A stretch of 64,000 nt of DNA from Streptomyces cathayae (GTDB lineage: Bacteria > Actinomycetota > Actinomycetes > Streptomycetales > Streptomycetaceae). Position numbers and translations under genes: made by a program. How positions within the stretch are numbered: the stretch's first letter is position 1; each line of letters starts with the position of its first letter. The notes under the pieces were generated by a model. That model was not told where the DNA came from. It ran no database searches and was given only the letters and a program-made list of their open reading frames with translations. The stretch is from contig NZ_CP121682.1 of assembly GCF_029760955.1 (NCBI RefSeq), positions 124,001-188,000 of the forward strand, given 5' to 3'. Below, piece after piece: positions 8,902 through 17,853 of this stretch.

Positions 8902-11808
8902 ATGACACCCACAGAGTCCGGCGCCACGGCCACAGCGGCAGGCGCCACCACGGACACCGACGCGGCCGTCCCCACGGACACCGGGCCGGACGCCCCCACG
9001 GACACCGGGCCGGACGCCGCCGCGGAGCCCGGCACCCGCTGGGAGCTCGGCCGGCGCTTCATGCTCCGCGCGGCCGGCCTGCCCATCGAGACGGTGCACG
9101 GCCTGCGCTGCCCCGGCACCCGCCGCTGGGCCGACGCCGTGCTGGCCGAGGAGGAACGGCTGACCGCCGCCGGGGCGGCTCTCAGCGACCTGCTGCACGC
9201 CCTGGTCAAGTCGACCACCGGCCCCGAGGAGGACCCGGGCGACGCCGCCGTGCGCCGCGGGCTGCTCAACCTGCGCCGGCAGGTCTTCAACAACCGGCTG
9301 CCCGCCGACACCGAGGCCGCCGTCCAGCTGGTGACGGAGCAGGATCCCGAGACCGGCCGGCGCACCGCCCGGTGGCTGCACGACCGGGCCCGCCTCGAGG
9401 AGCTGCGGGCCACCGGAGCGGACCTGCTCGCCGGTGAACTCCAGGAGAACCGGCGGGTGTTGCGCGAGGTCCTGACCGACGACCGGCTGCGCCTCGGCCT
9501 GCTGCTCGCCTCGCCCGCCCTCGACGGCCGGCTGGACGCCTACCTGCGCGACACCAGCCCGCGGCCCGGCAACCGGCTGCGCAAGATCGAGCGTTCCGCG
9601 CTGACCTACCTGTACCGCACGGCCTGCAAGACCAGCCCCTTCAGCACCTTCACCGGTATCGGCCTCGGCACCTTCACCGGCGGCCCGTCGGACGGCGGGG
9701 CCGCGCTGCGCACCGGCGAGGACTGGGTGAGCCACGTACGGCTCAACGTGGTGGCGCTGGCCCGGCTGACCGAACTGATCACGGCCGACCCCGGCCGCCG
9801 CCAGGACCTGCCGGTGGTCCTCTCCCCGGGCTGGGGGCGCGACGCCGACCGCATCCGCTACGTACGCCATGTGATGACCGCGGGCGACGACAGCGCCGCC
9901 GTCACCTTCGACGCGGTCCGCGACCGGCTGTTCTACCTGCGCAGCAGCGGCACCCTGGAACGGCTCCTGGAATGGCTCGGCGCCCAGGACGTGCCGGTGC
10001 GCCACCGGGACCTGGTGGCCTGGCTGGAGACCGGGCACGACGCCGGACGCGAGGAGTGCGAACGGTACGCGTCGGCCCTCCTGGACCTCGGCATGGTGCA
10101 GGTGCCGGTGCTCCGCGCGGACGTGCACGGTCAGGACCCGCTCCGCTCCTACCAGGACGCCCTGCGTTCCCTCGGGGTGCCCTGGGCCGACCGGCTGGCC
10201 CGCCTGCTGGACGGCCCGGCCGACTGCCTCGCCCGCTACCCCGGGGCCGGCGTCGGGAAACGCCGTACGCTGCTGAGCACCCTGCGCGGTCACCTGCTCG
10301 ACGCGCAGCGGGAACTGGGGGCGGCCGAGCCGGCCCTCCCGCAGACCCTGGTGTACGAGGACGTCGACACCGGCGGCGACCTGACCTGCGGGCCCGCCGT
10401 ACTGGGTGGGGAGACCGGCCGGGCCCTGCAAGCCGTCGAGGGCATCCTGCCGCTCTTCGACCTGACCCTGCCCCAACGCATCACCCTGCTGGGCTTCTTC
10501 ACCGCCCGCTACGGCCGCGGCGGCCGCTGCGACGACCTGCTCGGCCTGGTCCACGACTTCCACGAGGACTTCTTCGACCAGTACGTCTCCTTCACCTCCC
10601 GACGCGCCTCCTACGACGAGAACGGCACCTATCTGCCCGAGGAGAACTGGCTCGGGCAGAGCGAGATGAAGGCCCTGGACCGGGCCCGGCGCCACTTCCA
10701 CGAGGGCATGAAGGACCTGTGGCGGCGGCACGGCACGGTGGCCGACGCCGACGCCGAGGAGATCGAACTGCCGGACCGGCTGCTCTCCGGGACCGCAGAT
10801 GAACTCGCCCCGCTCACCCGCGACTTCACACCGCAGAGCCATCACATCCAGTTGTCCCGTCCGCCCGGCGGCCGGCCTCTGGTCGTCCTCAACAAGTCCT
10901 ACGGCGGACTGGCCTTCCCCTTCAGCCGGTTCACCCACCTCCACGACGGCGCCACAGCGGACACGGACCCGGCGGCACCCGGCTTCTCCGACACCCTGCG
11001 CGAGGAGATGGCGGCCCGCCGGCCACCGGGCGCCGTGTTCGCGGAGGTCACCGGGGGGCCGGTCAGCAGCAACCTGAACCTGCACGGCCGGCTGACCGAC
11101 CACCAGATCGTCTGCCCGGGTGAGACCAGCACGGTGCCCGAGGACGCCCGGATCCACCTCGACGACCTCTACATCCAGCACGACGAGCGGGCCGGCCGTC
11201 TGGTCCTGCGCTCCCGCCGCCTCGGCCGTGAGGTCGTGCCGGTCTATCTCGGCTACCTCGTGCCGATCGCGCTCCCCGAGATCCCGCGCACCCTGCTGCT
11301 CCTCTCCCCCAGCACCATGGCCCCCTTCGACGTGTGGGCGGGGGTGCCCGAGGGCGAGGCCGAGAACGGGGTCACCCGCCGGCCCCGGGTCAGGCACAAA
11401 GACGTGGTGGTCGGCCGGCGCAGCTGGACCGCGGATGCCGAGTGCCTGCCGGCCCGCCGCCCCGGGGCCGGGGAGGAGGAGCACTACCTGGAGTACCGGC
11501 GCTGGCAGCGCGTCCACGGCCTGCCCGACCGCTGCTTCGCCACGGTCTCCCACACCGACCAGGGACCGATCGGGGCCAAGCCCGTCCACGTCGACTTCGA
11601 CAGCCCGCTCTCCCTGTCCGCGTTCGAGGCCCTGGTGGAGCGCAGGCCGGGCACCCGGGTGACCTTCCGGGAGATGCTCCCCGCCGAGGACGGGCTCCAC
11701 CTCACCTCCCGCCGCGGCCGGCATGTGGCCGAGCTCGCCGTGGAGACCTTCACCACCCGCCGACTGCCGCAGTCCGAACCGGAGGCCACCCCGTCATGCC
11801 CGAACTGA
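8902..11808 (+). CDS. LanB-type dehydratase, glutamylation protein
   Basis: This protein of about 968 residues matches the N-terminal (glutamylation) part of class I lanthipeptide dehydratases, which adds Glu from glutamyl-tRNA to Ser/Thr side chains. Recognisable stretches are RKIERSALTYLYRTACKTSPFSTFTGIGLG near residues 230-260, SFTSRRASYDENG, and VFAEVTGGPVSSNLNLHGR. The elimination domain is absent here and is encoded as the next gene, the split arrangement also seen in thiopeptide and goadsporin pathways. The first 50 residues are a repetitive Thr/Ala/Asp-rich tail (TDTGPDAPTDTGPDAA), probably disordered. Start 8902 follows AGAGGA. The 3' end overlaps the elimination gene by 13 bases. 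Confidence 0.9.
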   Translation: MTPTESGATATAAGATTDTDAAVPTDTGPDAPTDTGPDAAAEPGTRWELGRRFMLRAAGLPIETVHGLRCPGTRRWADAVLAEEERLTAAGAALSDLLHALVKSTTGPEEDPGDAAVRRGLLNLRRQVFNNRLPADTEAAVQLVTEQDPETGRRTARWLHDRARLEELRATGADLLAGELQENRRVLREVLTDDRLRLGLLLASPALDGRLDAYLRDTSPRPGNRLRKIERSALTYLYRTACKTSPFSTFTGIGLGTFTGGPSDGGAALRTGEDWVSHVRLNVVALARLTELITADPGRRQDLPVVLSPGWGRDADRIRYVRHVMTAGDDSAAVTFDAVRDRLFYLRSSGTLERLLEWLGAQDVPVRHRDLVAWLETGHDAGREECERYASALLDLGMVQVPVLRADVHGQDPLRSYQDALRSLGVPWADRLARLLDGPADCLARYPGAGVGKRRTLLSTLRGHLLDAQRELGAAEPALPQTLVYEDVDTGGDLTCGPAVLGGETGRALQAVEGILPLFDLTLPQRITLLGFFTARYGRGGRCDDLLGLVHDFHEDFFDQYVSFTSRRASYDENGTYLPEENWLGQSEMKALDRARRHFHEGMKDLWRRHGTVADADAEEIELPDRLLSGTADELAPLTRDFTPQSHHIQLSRPPGGRPLVVLNKSYGGLAFPFSRFTHLHDGATADTDPAAPGFSDTLREEMAARRPPGAVFAEVTGGPVSSNLNLHGRLTDHQIVCPGETSTVPEDARIHLDDLYIQHDERAGRLVLRSRRLGREVVPVYLGYLVPIALPEIPRTLLLLSPSTMAPFDVWAGVPEGEAENGVTRRPRVRHKDVVVGRRSWTADAECLPARRPGAGEEEHYLEYRRWQRVHGLPDRCFATVSHTDQGPIGAKPVHVDFDSPLSLSAFEALVERRPGTRVTFREMLPAEDGLHLTSRRGRHVAELAVETFTTRRLPQSEPEATPSCPN

Positions 11809-12929
11809 CCGAACCCGCGGCCTTCCGTCCGGACCCCGAGGGCACCGGCCCCTCGCCCTGGCTGGCCCTGCACGTCTTCTACGCCGCCAACCCCCAGCCG
11901 CTGCTGGTGAACTGCGTCCGCCCGCTGGTCGACCGGCTCACCGAGGACGGGCTGCTGTCCGGCTACTTCTTCATCAACTACTGGCTGGAGGGGCCGCACA
12001 TCAGGCTGCGCCTGCGCCCGAGCGGCCCCGACGCCGAGGCCGAGGTGCGCCGCCGCACCGAGGAGGCGGTCGACGGCTTCCTGAAGGCCCGCCCCGCCCT
12101 CTACGAGGTCGACTCCGGCTTCCTCAAGGACTTCTACAACTCCCTCTTCGACATCGAGTTCCCCGGCGAGGACCGGGCCAGGTACATGGGTCCGGACGGC
12201 CTGATGAACCTCAGGCCGAACAACTCCTTCTCCTACGAGGTCTACGCCCCCGAGTACGCCAAGTACGGCGGACCGGCCGGGGTGGACCTCGCCGAATGGC
12301 ACTTCCGCCACTCCAGCGACCTGGTCCTGGAGGCGTACCGGAGCATGAACCTGCACCTGCGGACGGTGCTGCTCGGCACCTCCGCCCAGCTGATGATGGT
12401 GATGGCGAGCTGCTTCCTGCCCGAGGAGGAACGGCTCGCGGACTACCTCGACTCCTACTACGCCTTCTGGCACCGGCTGTTCCCCGGTACCGACTTCATC
12501 GGGTCCACCGAGTACGAGCGCACCTACGAGCACATGGCGCCGTCCCTCGGCGCCCGGTTCACGCAGATCAGGCAGGCCGTGGCGAGCGGCGACCTGTCCC
12601 GGCTGCCGGCGTTCCTGCGCCGCTGGGCCGAACACTGCCTGGAGCTGCGCGAGCGCGTGGTGGACCTCACCGGGCGCGGCGAACTCGCCTTCCCGGCCTG
12701 GGACGGCCCGGCCCGCGAGGACACCGGCCAGGAACGTGCCGAGGACCCCGACGCGGCTCCTCTGGTGACCGTCACCCATGTGCCGGCGGTGCTGCCCCGC
12801 CTGCTCTCCCCGTACATGCACATGACCAACAACCGGCTGCACGTGACGATCCGGGACGAGGCGTACCTGGCCTTCATCCTGGGCCGGGTGCTGCGCGAGC
12901 CGGCCGACGGACGGCAGGCGGTCTCATGA
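11796..12929 (+). CDS. LanB-type glutamate elimination protein (SpaB C-terminal-like)
   Basis: This 377-residue protein belongs to the thiopeptide-type bacteriocin biosynthesis / SpaB C-terminal family. It starts with the typical WLALHVFYAANPQPLLVNCVRPLV and has YFFINYWLEGPHIRLRLRP near residues 50-72. It would remove glutamate from glutamylated Ser/Thr to give dehydroalanine/dehydrobutyrine. Thiopeptide clusters have two proteins of this fold, one for elimination and one for pyridine formation by [4+2] cycloaddition. Only one is present in this window. Elimination is the simpler assignment because it sits directly next to, and overlaps, the glutamylation gene. GGAGG lies 10 bases before the ATG at 11796. 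Confidence 0.86.
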   Translation: MPELTEPAAFRPDPEGTGPSPWLALHVFYAANPQPLLVNCVRPLVDRLTEDGLLSGYFFINYWLEGPHIRLRLRPSGPDAEAEVRRRTEEAVDGFLKARPALYEVDSGFLKDFYNSLFDIEFPGEDRARYMGPDGLMNLRPNNSFSYEVYAPEYAKYGGPAGVDLAEWHFRHSSDLVLEAYRSMNLHLRTVLLGTSAQLMMVMASCFLPEEERLADYLDSYYAFWHRLFPGTDFIGSTEYERTYEHMAPSLGARFTQIRQAVASGDLSRLPAFLRRWAEHCLELRERVVDLTGRGELAFPAWDGPAREDTGQERAEDPDAAPLVTVTHVPAVLPRLLSPYMHMTNNRLHVTIRDEAYLAFILGRVLREPADGRQAVS

Positions 12930-14053
12930 GCGCCACCGGACCATCGCCCACCGACCGCGCCTCGGCCGCCCGCGCGTACCGCCCCGCGCTGCGGCCGGGC
13001 GTGCTGGTCGGTCCGCCCCTGCTGCGCGGTCCGCGTACCGTCCACCTCATCAAGCACCCGGTCAGCGGTGCCGCGTTCGAGGTGGGCCCCAAGGAGCACT
13101 TCGTCATCAGCCGGCTCGACGGGACCCGGAACGTCGACGACGTCGTGGCCGAGTACGCGGCCCGGTTCCGCCTCCGGCTCCCCGAGGAGCAGTGGACCCG
13201 GCTGCTCGGTCTGCTCGGCACCCGCGGGCTGCTCGCCGGGTCCCCGGACCCCGCACCGCCCGAGCCGCGCCCGGCCCGCACCGGCACCTTCTGGAAGGGC
13301 AGCCGGCGGACCGTCGCCGACGCGCACGGCACCACCGGACGCCTCCACCGGCTGCTGCGTCCGCTGCTCCGCCCCTGGGCCCAACTGCCCCTGGTGGCCG
13401 CAGTGCTGGTGCTGGTCGTCGCCGTGCTCGCGGATCCGGTGGCCGCCCTCGACGGGACGTGGGAGCTGCTGACCCGTCCGCTGGTGCTGATCCCGTTCGC
13501 GGTCTTCCTCTGGTTCAGCATCTGCCTGCACGAACTCGCCCACGGGATCGCCGCCCGGCACTACGGCGGTGTGGTCACCGAGATCGGGCTGCGCTGGCGG
13601 TTTCCGGCCATGATGATGTACTGCACGGTCGACAACTACCTGTTCCTGCCCGGTCTGCGGGCGAAGCTGGTGGTCGCCGCGGCGGGCGCGTACGTCAACC
13701 TGGTGCTCCTGCTGCCCTTCGCGCTGTGGCGGGCGCTGCTGGACCCGGCCGACCCGGGCCGCCCGGTGCTCACCGGGATGCTCTTCGTCGGTGTCGTGCA
13801 GGCCCTGAGCAACCTGGTCCCGCTGCCGCCGCTGGACGGGTACCGCATGCTCGGCCACACCGTGGGCGCCGCCAACCTCGCCCCGGAGACGGGGACTTAC
13901 CTGACCCTGCGCAGGCAGGGACGGGACGCCGTCGCCGCCTACCCGCGGCGCGCCCGCCGTCTCTACACCTCCTACGCCGTCACGGCCGCCGCTCTCGTCC
14001 TGCTCGCGGTGGCCGGAACCGGCACCGCCGTCGTCCTCCTGCTGTTCCGATGA
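12926..14053 (+). CDS. M50-like membrane metalloprotease with PqqD-like domain
   Basis: This 375-residue membrane protein is a candidate leader peptidase. Residues about 25-110 look PqqD-like (HPVSGAAFEVGPKEHFVISRL, RNVDDVVAEY), a fold used to bind RiPP leaders. After a Pro/Arg linker come hydrophobic helices and the zinc motif HELAH at about residue 201. A second site-2-protease-like motif, NLVPLPPLDGY, lies near residue 295-305 and carries the third metal ligand Asp. Further helices follow to the C-terminus. Its start overlaps the stop of the elimination gene (ATGA), so it is translationally coupled. Whether it cuts the modified precursor or instead matures or regulates a membrane protein is not shown by sequence. 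Confidence 0.8.
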   Translation: MSATGPSPTDRASAARAYRPALRPGVLVGPPLLRGPRTVHLIKHPVSGAAFEVGPKEHFVISRLDGTRNVDDVVAEYAARFRLRLPEEQWTRLLGLLGTRGLLAGSPDPAPPEPRPARTGTFWKGSRRTVADAHGTTGRLHRLLRPLLRPWAQLPLVAAVLVLVVAVLADPVAALDGTWELLTRPLVLIPFAVFLWFSICLHELAHGIAARHYGGVVTEIGLRWRFPAMMMYCTVDNYLFLPGLRAKLVVAAAGAYVNLVLLLPFALWRALLDPADPGRPVLTGMLFVGVVQALSNLVPLPPLDGYRMLGHTVGAANLAPETGTYLTLRRQGRDAVAAYPRRARRLYTSYAVTAAALVLLAVAGTGTAVVLLLFR

Positions 14054-14113
14054 CGTTCCCACGATGACGTTCCCACCCCGAAGGATCACGCAACTCATGA
14101 ATGAGGTACCCCT

Positions 14114-15085
14114 ATGACCTCCCCCTCCCCCACCGCGGACCGCGGAGCCGGGCCGGCCGTCTCGGTCGGTGACGTGACCAAGACCTACGGCGACCGGCGG
14201 GCCGTCGACGGGGTCTGTCTGGACGTCCGGCGCGGCGAGTTCTTCGGGCTGCTCGGTCCCAACGGCGCCGGGAAGTCCACCCTGGTGGAGATCATGGAAG
14301 GGCTGCGCAAGGCCGACTCCGGCTCGGTCACGGTGTTCGGTGAGTCGCCCTGGCCGCGCAACACCGCTCTGCTGCCGCGCATGGGCGTGCAGACCCAGTC
14401 GTCGGCGTTCTTCGTGCGGCAGACCGTCCACGAGCACCTGCGGACGGTGGCGGCCCTGTTCGGCGCGGAGCGCGCCGCCGTCGACGCCACCCTGGACATC
14501 GTGGGCCTGGGCGGACGGCACGACGTCCGGGTCGACGACCTCTCCGGCGGCCAGCGGCAGCGGCTCGCCATCGCCTCCGCGCTGGTCCACGGACCCGAGC
14601 TGATCTTCCTGGACGAGCCGACCGCCTCGCTCGACCCGGAGGGCCGGCGCGCCCTGTGGGAGGTCCTGCGGGACCTCAAGGCGGAGGGCCGGACCATCGT
14701 GTACACCACCCACCACCTGGACGAGGCGGAGGCGCTCTGCGACCGCGTCGGCATCCTGGTGGCCGGCCGGCTCGTCGTCACCGACGAACCGCAGCACCTG
14801 ATCAGCACCTTCGGCGCCACCAGCCGGATGCTGGTGCCGCTCGGCCGGATCGACGAGCGGAAGGCCGCGTCCCTCCCCGGCGTGGACGCCGTCACCGTGC
14901 AGGGCGGACACCTCGTCCTGGAGACCCGCGCCACCGGCAAGGTCCTCGCCGCCCTCGACGCCGTCACCGGTCTGGACGGTGTGCAGACCCGCACCCCCAG
15001 CCTCGAGGACGTCTACCTCGACATCACCACCCGGCAGAACCCTCAGAACCCCCTCGCCTCGAACAACCAGGAGCACCAGGTATGA
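14114..15085 (+). CDS. ABC transporter ATP-binding protein
   Basis: This 323-residue ATPase has Walker A GPNGAGKST near residue 50, signature LSGGQRQRL, Walker B LIFLDEPT and the switch His in YTTHHLDEAE. It is of the drug/peptide exporter (DrrA/CcmA) type. The last 80 residues form the usual extra domain (VTVQGGHLVLETRA). It overlaps the permease gene by 4 bases, and the pair most likely exports the mature peptide and may give self-protection. A 60-base gap with an earlier out-of-frame ATG precedes the chosen start. Confidence 0.93.
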   Translation: MTSPSPTADRGAGPAVSVGDVTKTYGDRRAVDGVCLDVRRGEFFGLLGPNGAGKSTLVEIMEGLRKADSGSVTVFGESPWPRNTALLPRMGVQTQSSAFFVRQTVHEHLRTVAALFGAERAAVDATLDIVGLGGRHDVRVDDLSGGQRQRLAIASALVHGPELIFLDEPTASLDPEGRRALWEVLRDLKAEGRTIVYTTHHLDEAEALCDRVGILVAGRLVVTDEPQHLISTFGATSRMLVPLGRIDERKAASLPGVDAVTVQGGHLVLETRATGKVLAALDAVTGLDGVQTRTPSLEDVYLDITTRQNPQNPLASNNQEHQV

Positions 15086-15837
15086 GCGCCTACACCGCGC
15101 TGACCGCGGCGGGCTACCGCGCCCAGGTCCGGGACAGGACGACCGTCTTCTTCACCTTCGCCTTCCCGTTGATCTTCCTCGTCGTCTTCGGACTCATCTT
15201 CCGGGGCCAGGCCGTCGAGGAGAGCGGCTTCTCCTACCTCTCCTACACCGCCGCCGGCGTGCTCTCCTGGGGCGTCGCCAACGCCGCCGTCTTCGGCATC
15301 GGGTTCACGCTGATGCAGTGGCGCTCGGACGACATCCTGCGGATGATCCGCATGTCGCCGGCCCCGCTGTCCTCCGTCATCGGCTCCCGCTACGTCCTGG
15401 CCCTGGGCGTGGGACTCGTCCAGTCGCTCCTGTTCGTCGGGGTGGCGATGCTCCCCGGGTTCGACCTGGTGCCCGCGTCCCGGTGGCCCCTGCTGATCCC
15501 CGTCATGGCCCTCGGCATCACCACCTTCCTGTTGCTCGGGGTGATCGTCGGCAGCATCGCCGACACCCCGGAGTCGGTCGCCGGCATCGCCAACTTCCTG
15601 ATGCTGCCGATGGCCTTCCTGTCCGGGTCGTTCTTCCCGCTGGACGCCATGCCGGACTGGCTGCAGAAGATCTCGCTGGTCATGCCGCTGCGCTATCTCA
15701 ACGACGCGGTGTCGGCCGCCCTGATCGGCCGCGGCGACCTCTCCGACATCGGTCTGGGGTCTCTCGGACTCGTCGCGTTCGCCGTCGTCTTCGGGGCGAT
15801 CGCGGCGCGCGCCTTCCGCTGGACGAAGACCTCATGA
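15082..15837 (+). CDS. ABC-2 type transporter permease
   Basis: This 251-residue permease has about six hydrophobic helices and the ABC-2 features FAFPLIFLVVFGLIF near the N-terminus and LMLPMAFLSGSFFPLDAMPDWL in the middle, just before the conserved PLRYLNDAV. It is the membrane partner of the preceding ATPase. Overlaps of 4 bases at both ends (ATGA) show that ATPase, permease and the second YcaO gene are one transcript. Confidence 0.92.
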   Translation: MSAYTALTAAGYRAQVRDRTTVFFTFAFPLIFLVVFGLIFRGQAVEESGFSYLSYTAAGVLSWGVANAAVFGIGFTLMQWRSDDILRMIRMSPAPLSSVIGSRYVLALGVGLVQSLLFVGVAMLPGFDLVPASRWPLLIPVMALGITTFLLLGVIVGSIADTPESVAGIANFLMLPMAFLSGSFFPLDAMPDWLQKISLVMPLRYLNDAVSAALIGRGDLSDIGLGSLGLVAFAVVFGAIAARAFRWTKTS

Positions 15838-17792
15838 CCACCGCGACCCGTCCGCTTCCGCATCCGATGGAGCAGGCCCGCGGCACCCTCCAGGCGTTCC
15901 TGGAGGGCCACTTCGGCGCCGACGCCCCACGGGTCGTGCCGGTCGGTGCCGTGGGTGCGGGCGGCGGGGACGCCGGGGCCCGGGACCCGTGGGCCGCACA
16001 GCGTCCGACGGCGCTGGTGCACGTCAGCGCCTCGGCGATCCTGCTCGGCCCCTGGGGAGGCGACGGCGAGGCTCCCGCCTGCGGCCGCTGCCTCGCCCTG
16101 CGGTGGCAGCGGCTGCGCAGCCGCAGTGAGCGCAACGCCCTGGAGACCGGCGGCGGCGACGGGCCCCGCCCGGCCGGCGCCTGGCCGCTGCTCACCGGCC
16201 ACGTCCACGACACCGTGGCCGCGCTGTGCGAGGCCCTGCTGCACGGGCCGCGCCCGGTGCCTCCCGCCGAGCACCCCGCGGACCGCGCCCTGCCCCAGGT
16301 GACCCGGCTGGATCTGACGCACCTGACGGTCAGGACGTATCCGCTGCTCGCCGACCCGATGTGCCCCCACTGCGGTCCCCGCGTCCGGCCCCGGGCGGCG
16401 GACGAGGTCGAGCCGCTCACCCTCGCTCCGCGTCCCAAGCCGGATCCCGGCGCCTACCGGCTGCGCTCGGCCTTCGCGTACCCGCTGCCCACGGACGCCC
16501 TGGCCAACCCGGTGTGCGGCGCCCTGGGCGCCGGGACCTGGACGGACGTCACCTCGTCCACCACCGCCCCGGTGGCCGGCAGCGCGTTCGTACGGGGGTA
16601 CGCGGGGCTCCACGACGTCACCTGGAGCGGGCAGGAGAACTCCTTCGCCACCAGTCGCCGGCTCGCGTTCCTCGAGGGTCTGGAACGGTACGCGGGAACT
16701 CACCGGCGCGGCGGCTCGGCACCGGTGGTCGGTTCGTACGACGAGCTGGGATCCGACGCGATCGACCCGGCGGTGTGCGGCCTGTACAGCCCGGAGACCT
16801 ACCGGGACGACCCCTCGGTCGAGCCCTTCGACCCGGGCCGGCCCATTCCCTGGGAGTGGGGCTGGTCGCTGCGGGACGAGCGCGCCGTCCTGGTGCCGTC
16901 ACGGCTGGTCTACTACAGCATCCCGCTGGCCGACGACAACTTCGTCTTCGAGTGCTCCAACGGCTGTGCCATCGGCGGGTGCCTGGAGGAGGCCGTCCTG
17001 GGCGGCCTCCTCGAACTCGTCGAGCGGGACTCCTTCCTGAACGGCTGGTACGGCGCGGCCCGGCTGCCCCGCATCGACCTGGAGACGGTCGGCGGTCCCA
17101 CGGCGGTCGCCATGGCCGAGCGGGCCGCCCTGCAGGGCTACGACGTCCACGCCTTCGACAACCGGATCGACCTGGCGATCCCGGCCGTCACCGTGGTCGG
17201 CGTCCGCCGGGACGGGGGTCCGGGCACCCTGTCCTTCGCGGCCGCGGCCTCACTGGACCCGAGGTCCGCGGTCGAGGGGGCGCTGTCCGAGGTACTGAGC
17301 TACATCCCGCACCTGGCCCGGCAGACCGCCGAACGCCGCGACGAACTGGAGGCCATGGCCGACGACTTCTTCCTGGTGCGTCATCTGAAGGACCACCCCC
17401 AGCTCTACGGGCTGCCCCGCATGGCCGCGTATGCGCAAAGCTATCTGGAGCCGTCCGAGGCCCGCCCCTTCGACGAGGTGTACCGGGACTGGGAGAGCCA
17501 CGGCCGCCCCCGCACCGGCGACCTGCGCGACGACGTCGCCGTGGTCCGGGACGAACTGGTGCGGGCGGGCCACGACGTCATCGTCGTCGACCAGACCTCG
17601 CCCGAGCAGGAACGGATGGGGCTGCGGACGGTGAGCACGGTGGTGCCGGGGCTGCTGCCGATCGACTTCGGCTGGAACCGGCAGCGGGCCCTGCTGATGC
17701 CCCGGCTGCGCACCGCGCTGCGGCGCGGCGGGCACCGGGACCGCGACCTCACCGACGCGGAGATCCGCCGGGCCCCGCACCCCTTCCCCTGA
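15834..17792 (+). CDS. YcaO-domain azoline-forming cyclodehydratase (second copy)
   Basis: This 652-residue protein has the same layout as the YcaO at 5211-7163. It has CGRC near residue 82 and CPHC near 176, then the YcaO domain with SNGCAIGGCLEEAVLGGLLE and LVERDSF, and the C-terminal PHPFP (PxPxP). It should be catalytically competent by motif content. The two copies are clearly diverged, so this is not a recent duplication. It lies after the exporter genes, apart from the other modification genes. It may install a distinct set of heterocycles or a non-azoline modification; sequence alone cannot decide. Confidence 0.92.
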   Translation: MTTATRPLPHPMEQARGTLQAFLEGHFGADAPRVVPVGAVGAGGGDAGARDPWAAQRPTALVHVSASAILLGPWGGDGEAPACGRCLALRWQRLRSRSERNALETGGGDGPRPAGAWPLLTGHVHDTVAALCEALLHGPRPVPPAEHPADRALPQVTRLDLTHLTVRTYPLLADPMCPHCGPRVRPRAADEVEPLTLAPRPKPDPGAYRLRSAFAYPLPTDALANPVCGALGAGTWTDVTSSTTAPVAGSAFVRGYAGLHDVTWSGQENSFATSRRLAFLEGLERYAGTHRRGGSAPVVGSYDELGSDAIDPAVCGLYSPETYRDDPSVEPFDPGRPIPWEWGWSLRDERAVLVPSRLVYYSIPLADDNFVFECSNGCAIGGCLEEAVLGGLLELVERDSFLNGWYGAARLPRIDLETVGGPTAVAMAERAALQGYDVHAFDNRIDLAIPAVTVVGVRRDGGPGTLSFAAAASLDPRSAVEGALSEVLSYIPHLARQTAERRDELEAMADDFFLVRHLKDHPQLYGLPRMAAYAQSYLEPSEARPFDEVYRDWESHGRPRTGDLRDDVAVVRDELVRAGHDVIVVDQTSPEQERMGLRTVSTVVPGLLPIDFGWNRQRALLMPRLRTALRRGGHRDRDLTDAEIRRAPHPFP

Positions 17793-17801
17793 GCCCGCCT
17801 C

Positions 17802-17833
17802 CCGGGCCTCCCCGCACCGCGGCGGAGGCCCGG
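17802..17833 (+). terminator. Hairpin between second YcaO and M20 genes
   Basis: CCGGGCCTCC (17802-17811) pairs with GGAGGCCCGG (17824-17833), followed by CCGTTT. It could end or attenuate the biosynthetic operon before the amidohydrolase gene. Confidence 0.5.
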
Positions 17834-17853
17834 CCGTTTCCCGGAGCACGCCC

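Noticed and set aside
2948..17792. Calling the cluster a true thiopeptide cluster
   Set aside because: The precursor and dehydratase genes resemble thiopeptide ones, but no second SpaB-C-type pyridine synthase is present in the window.
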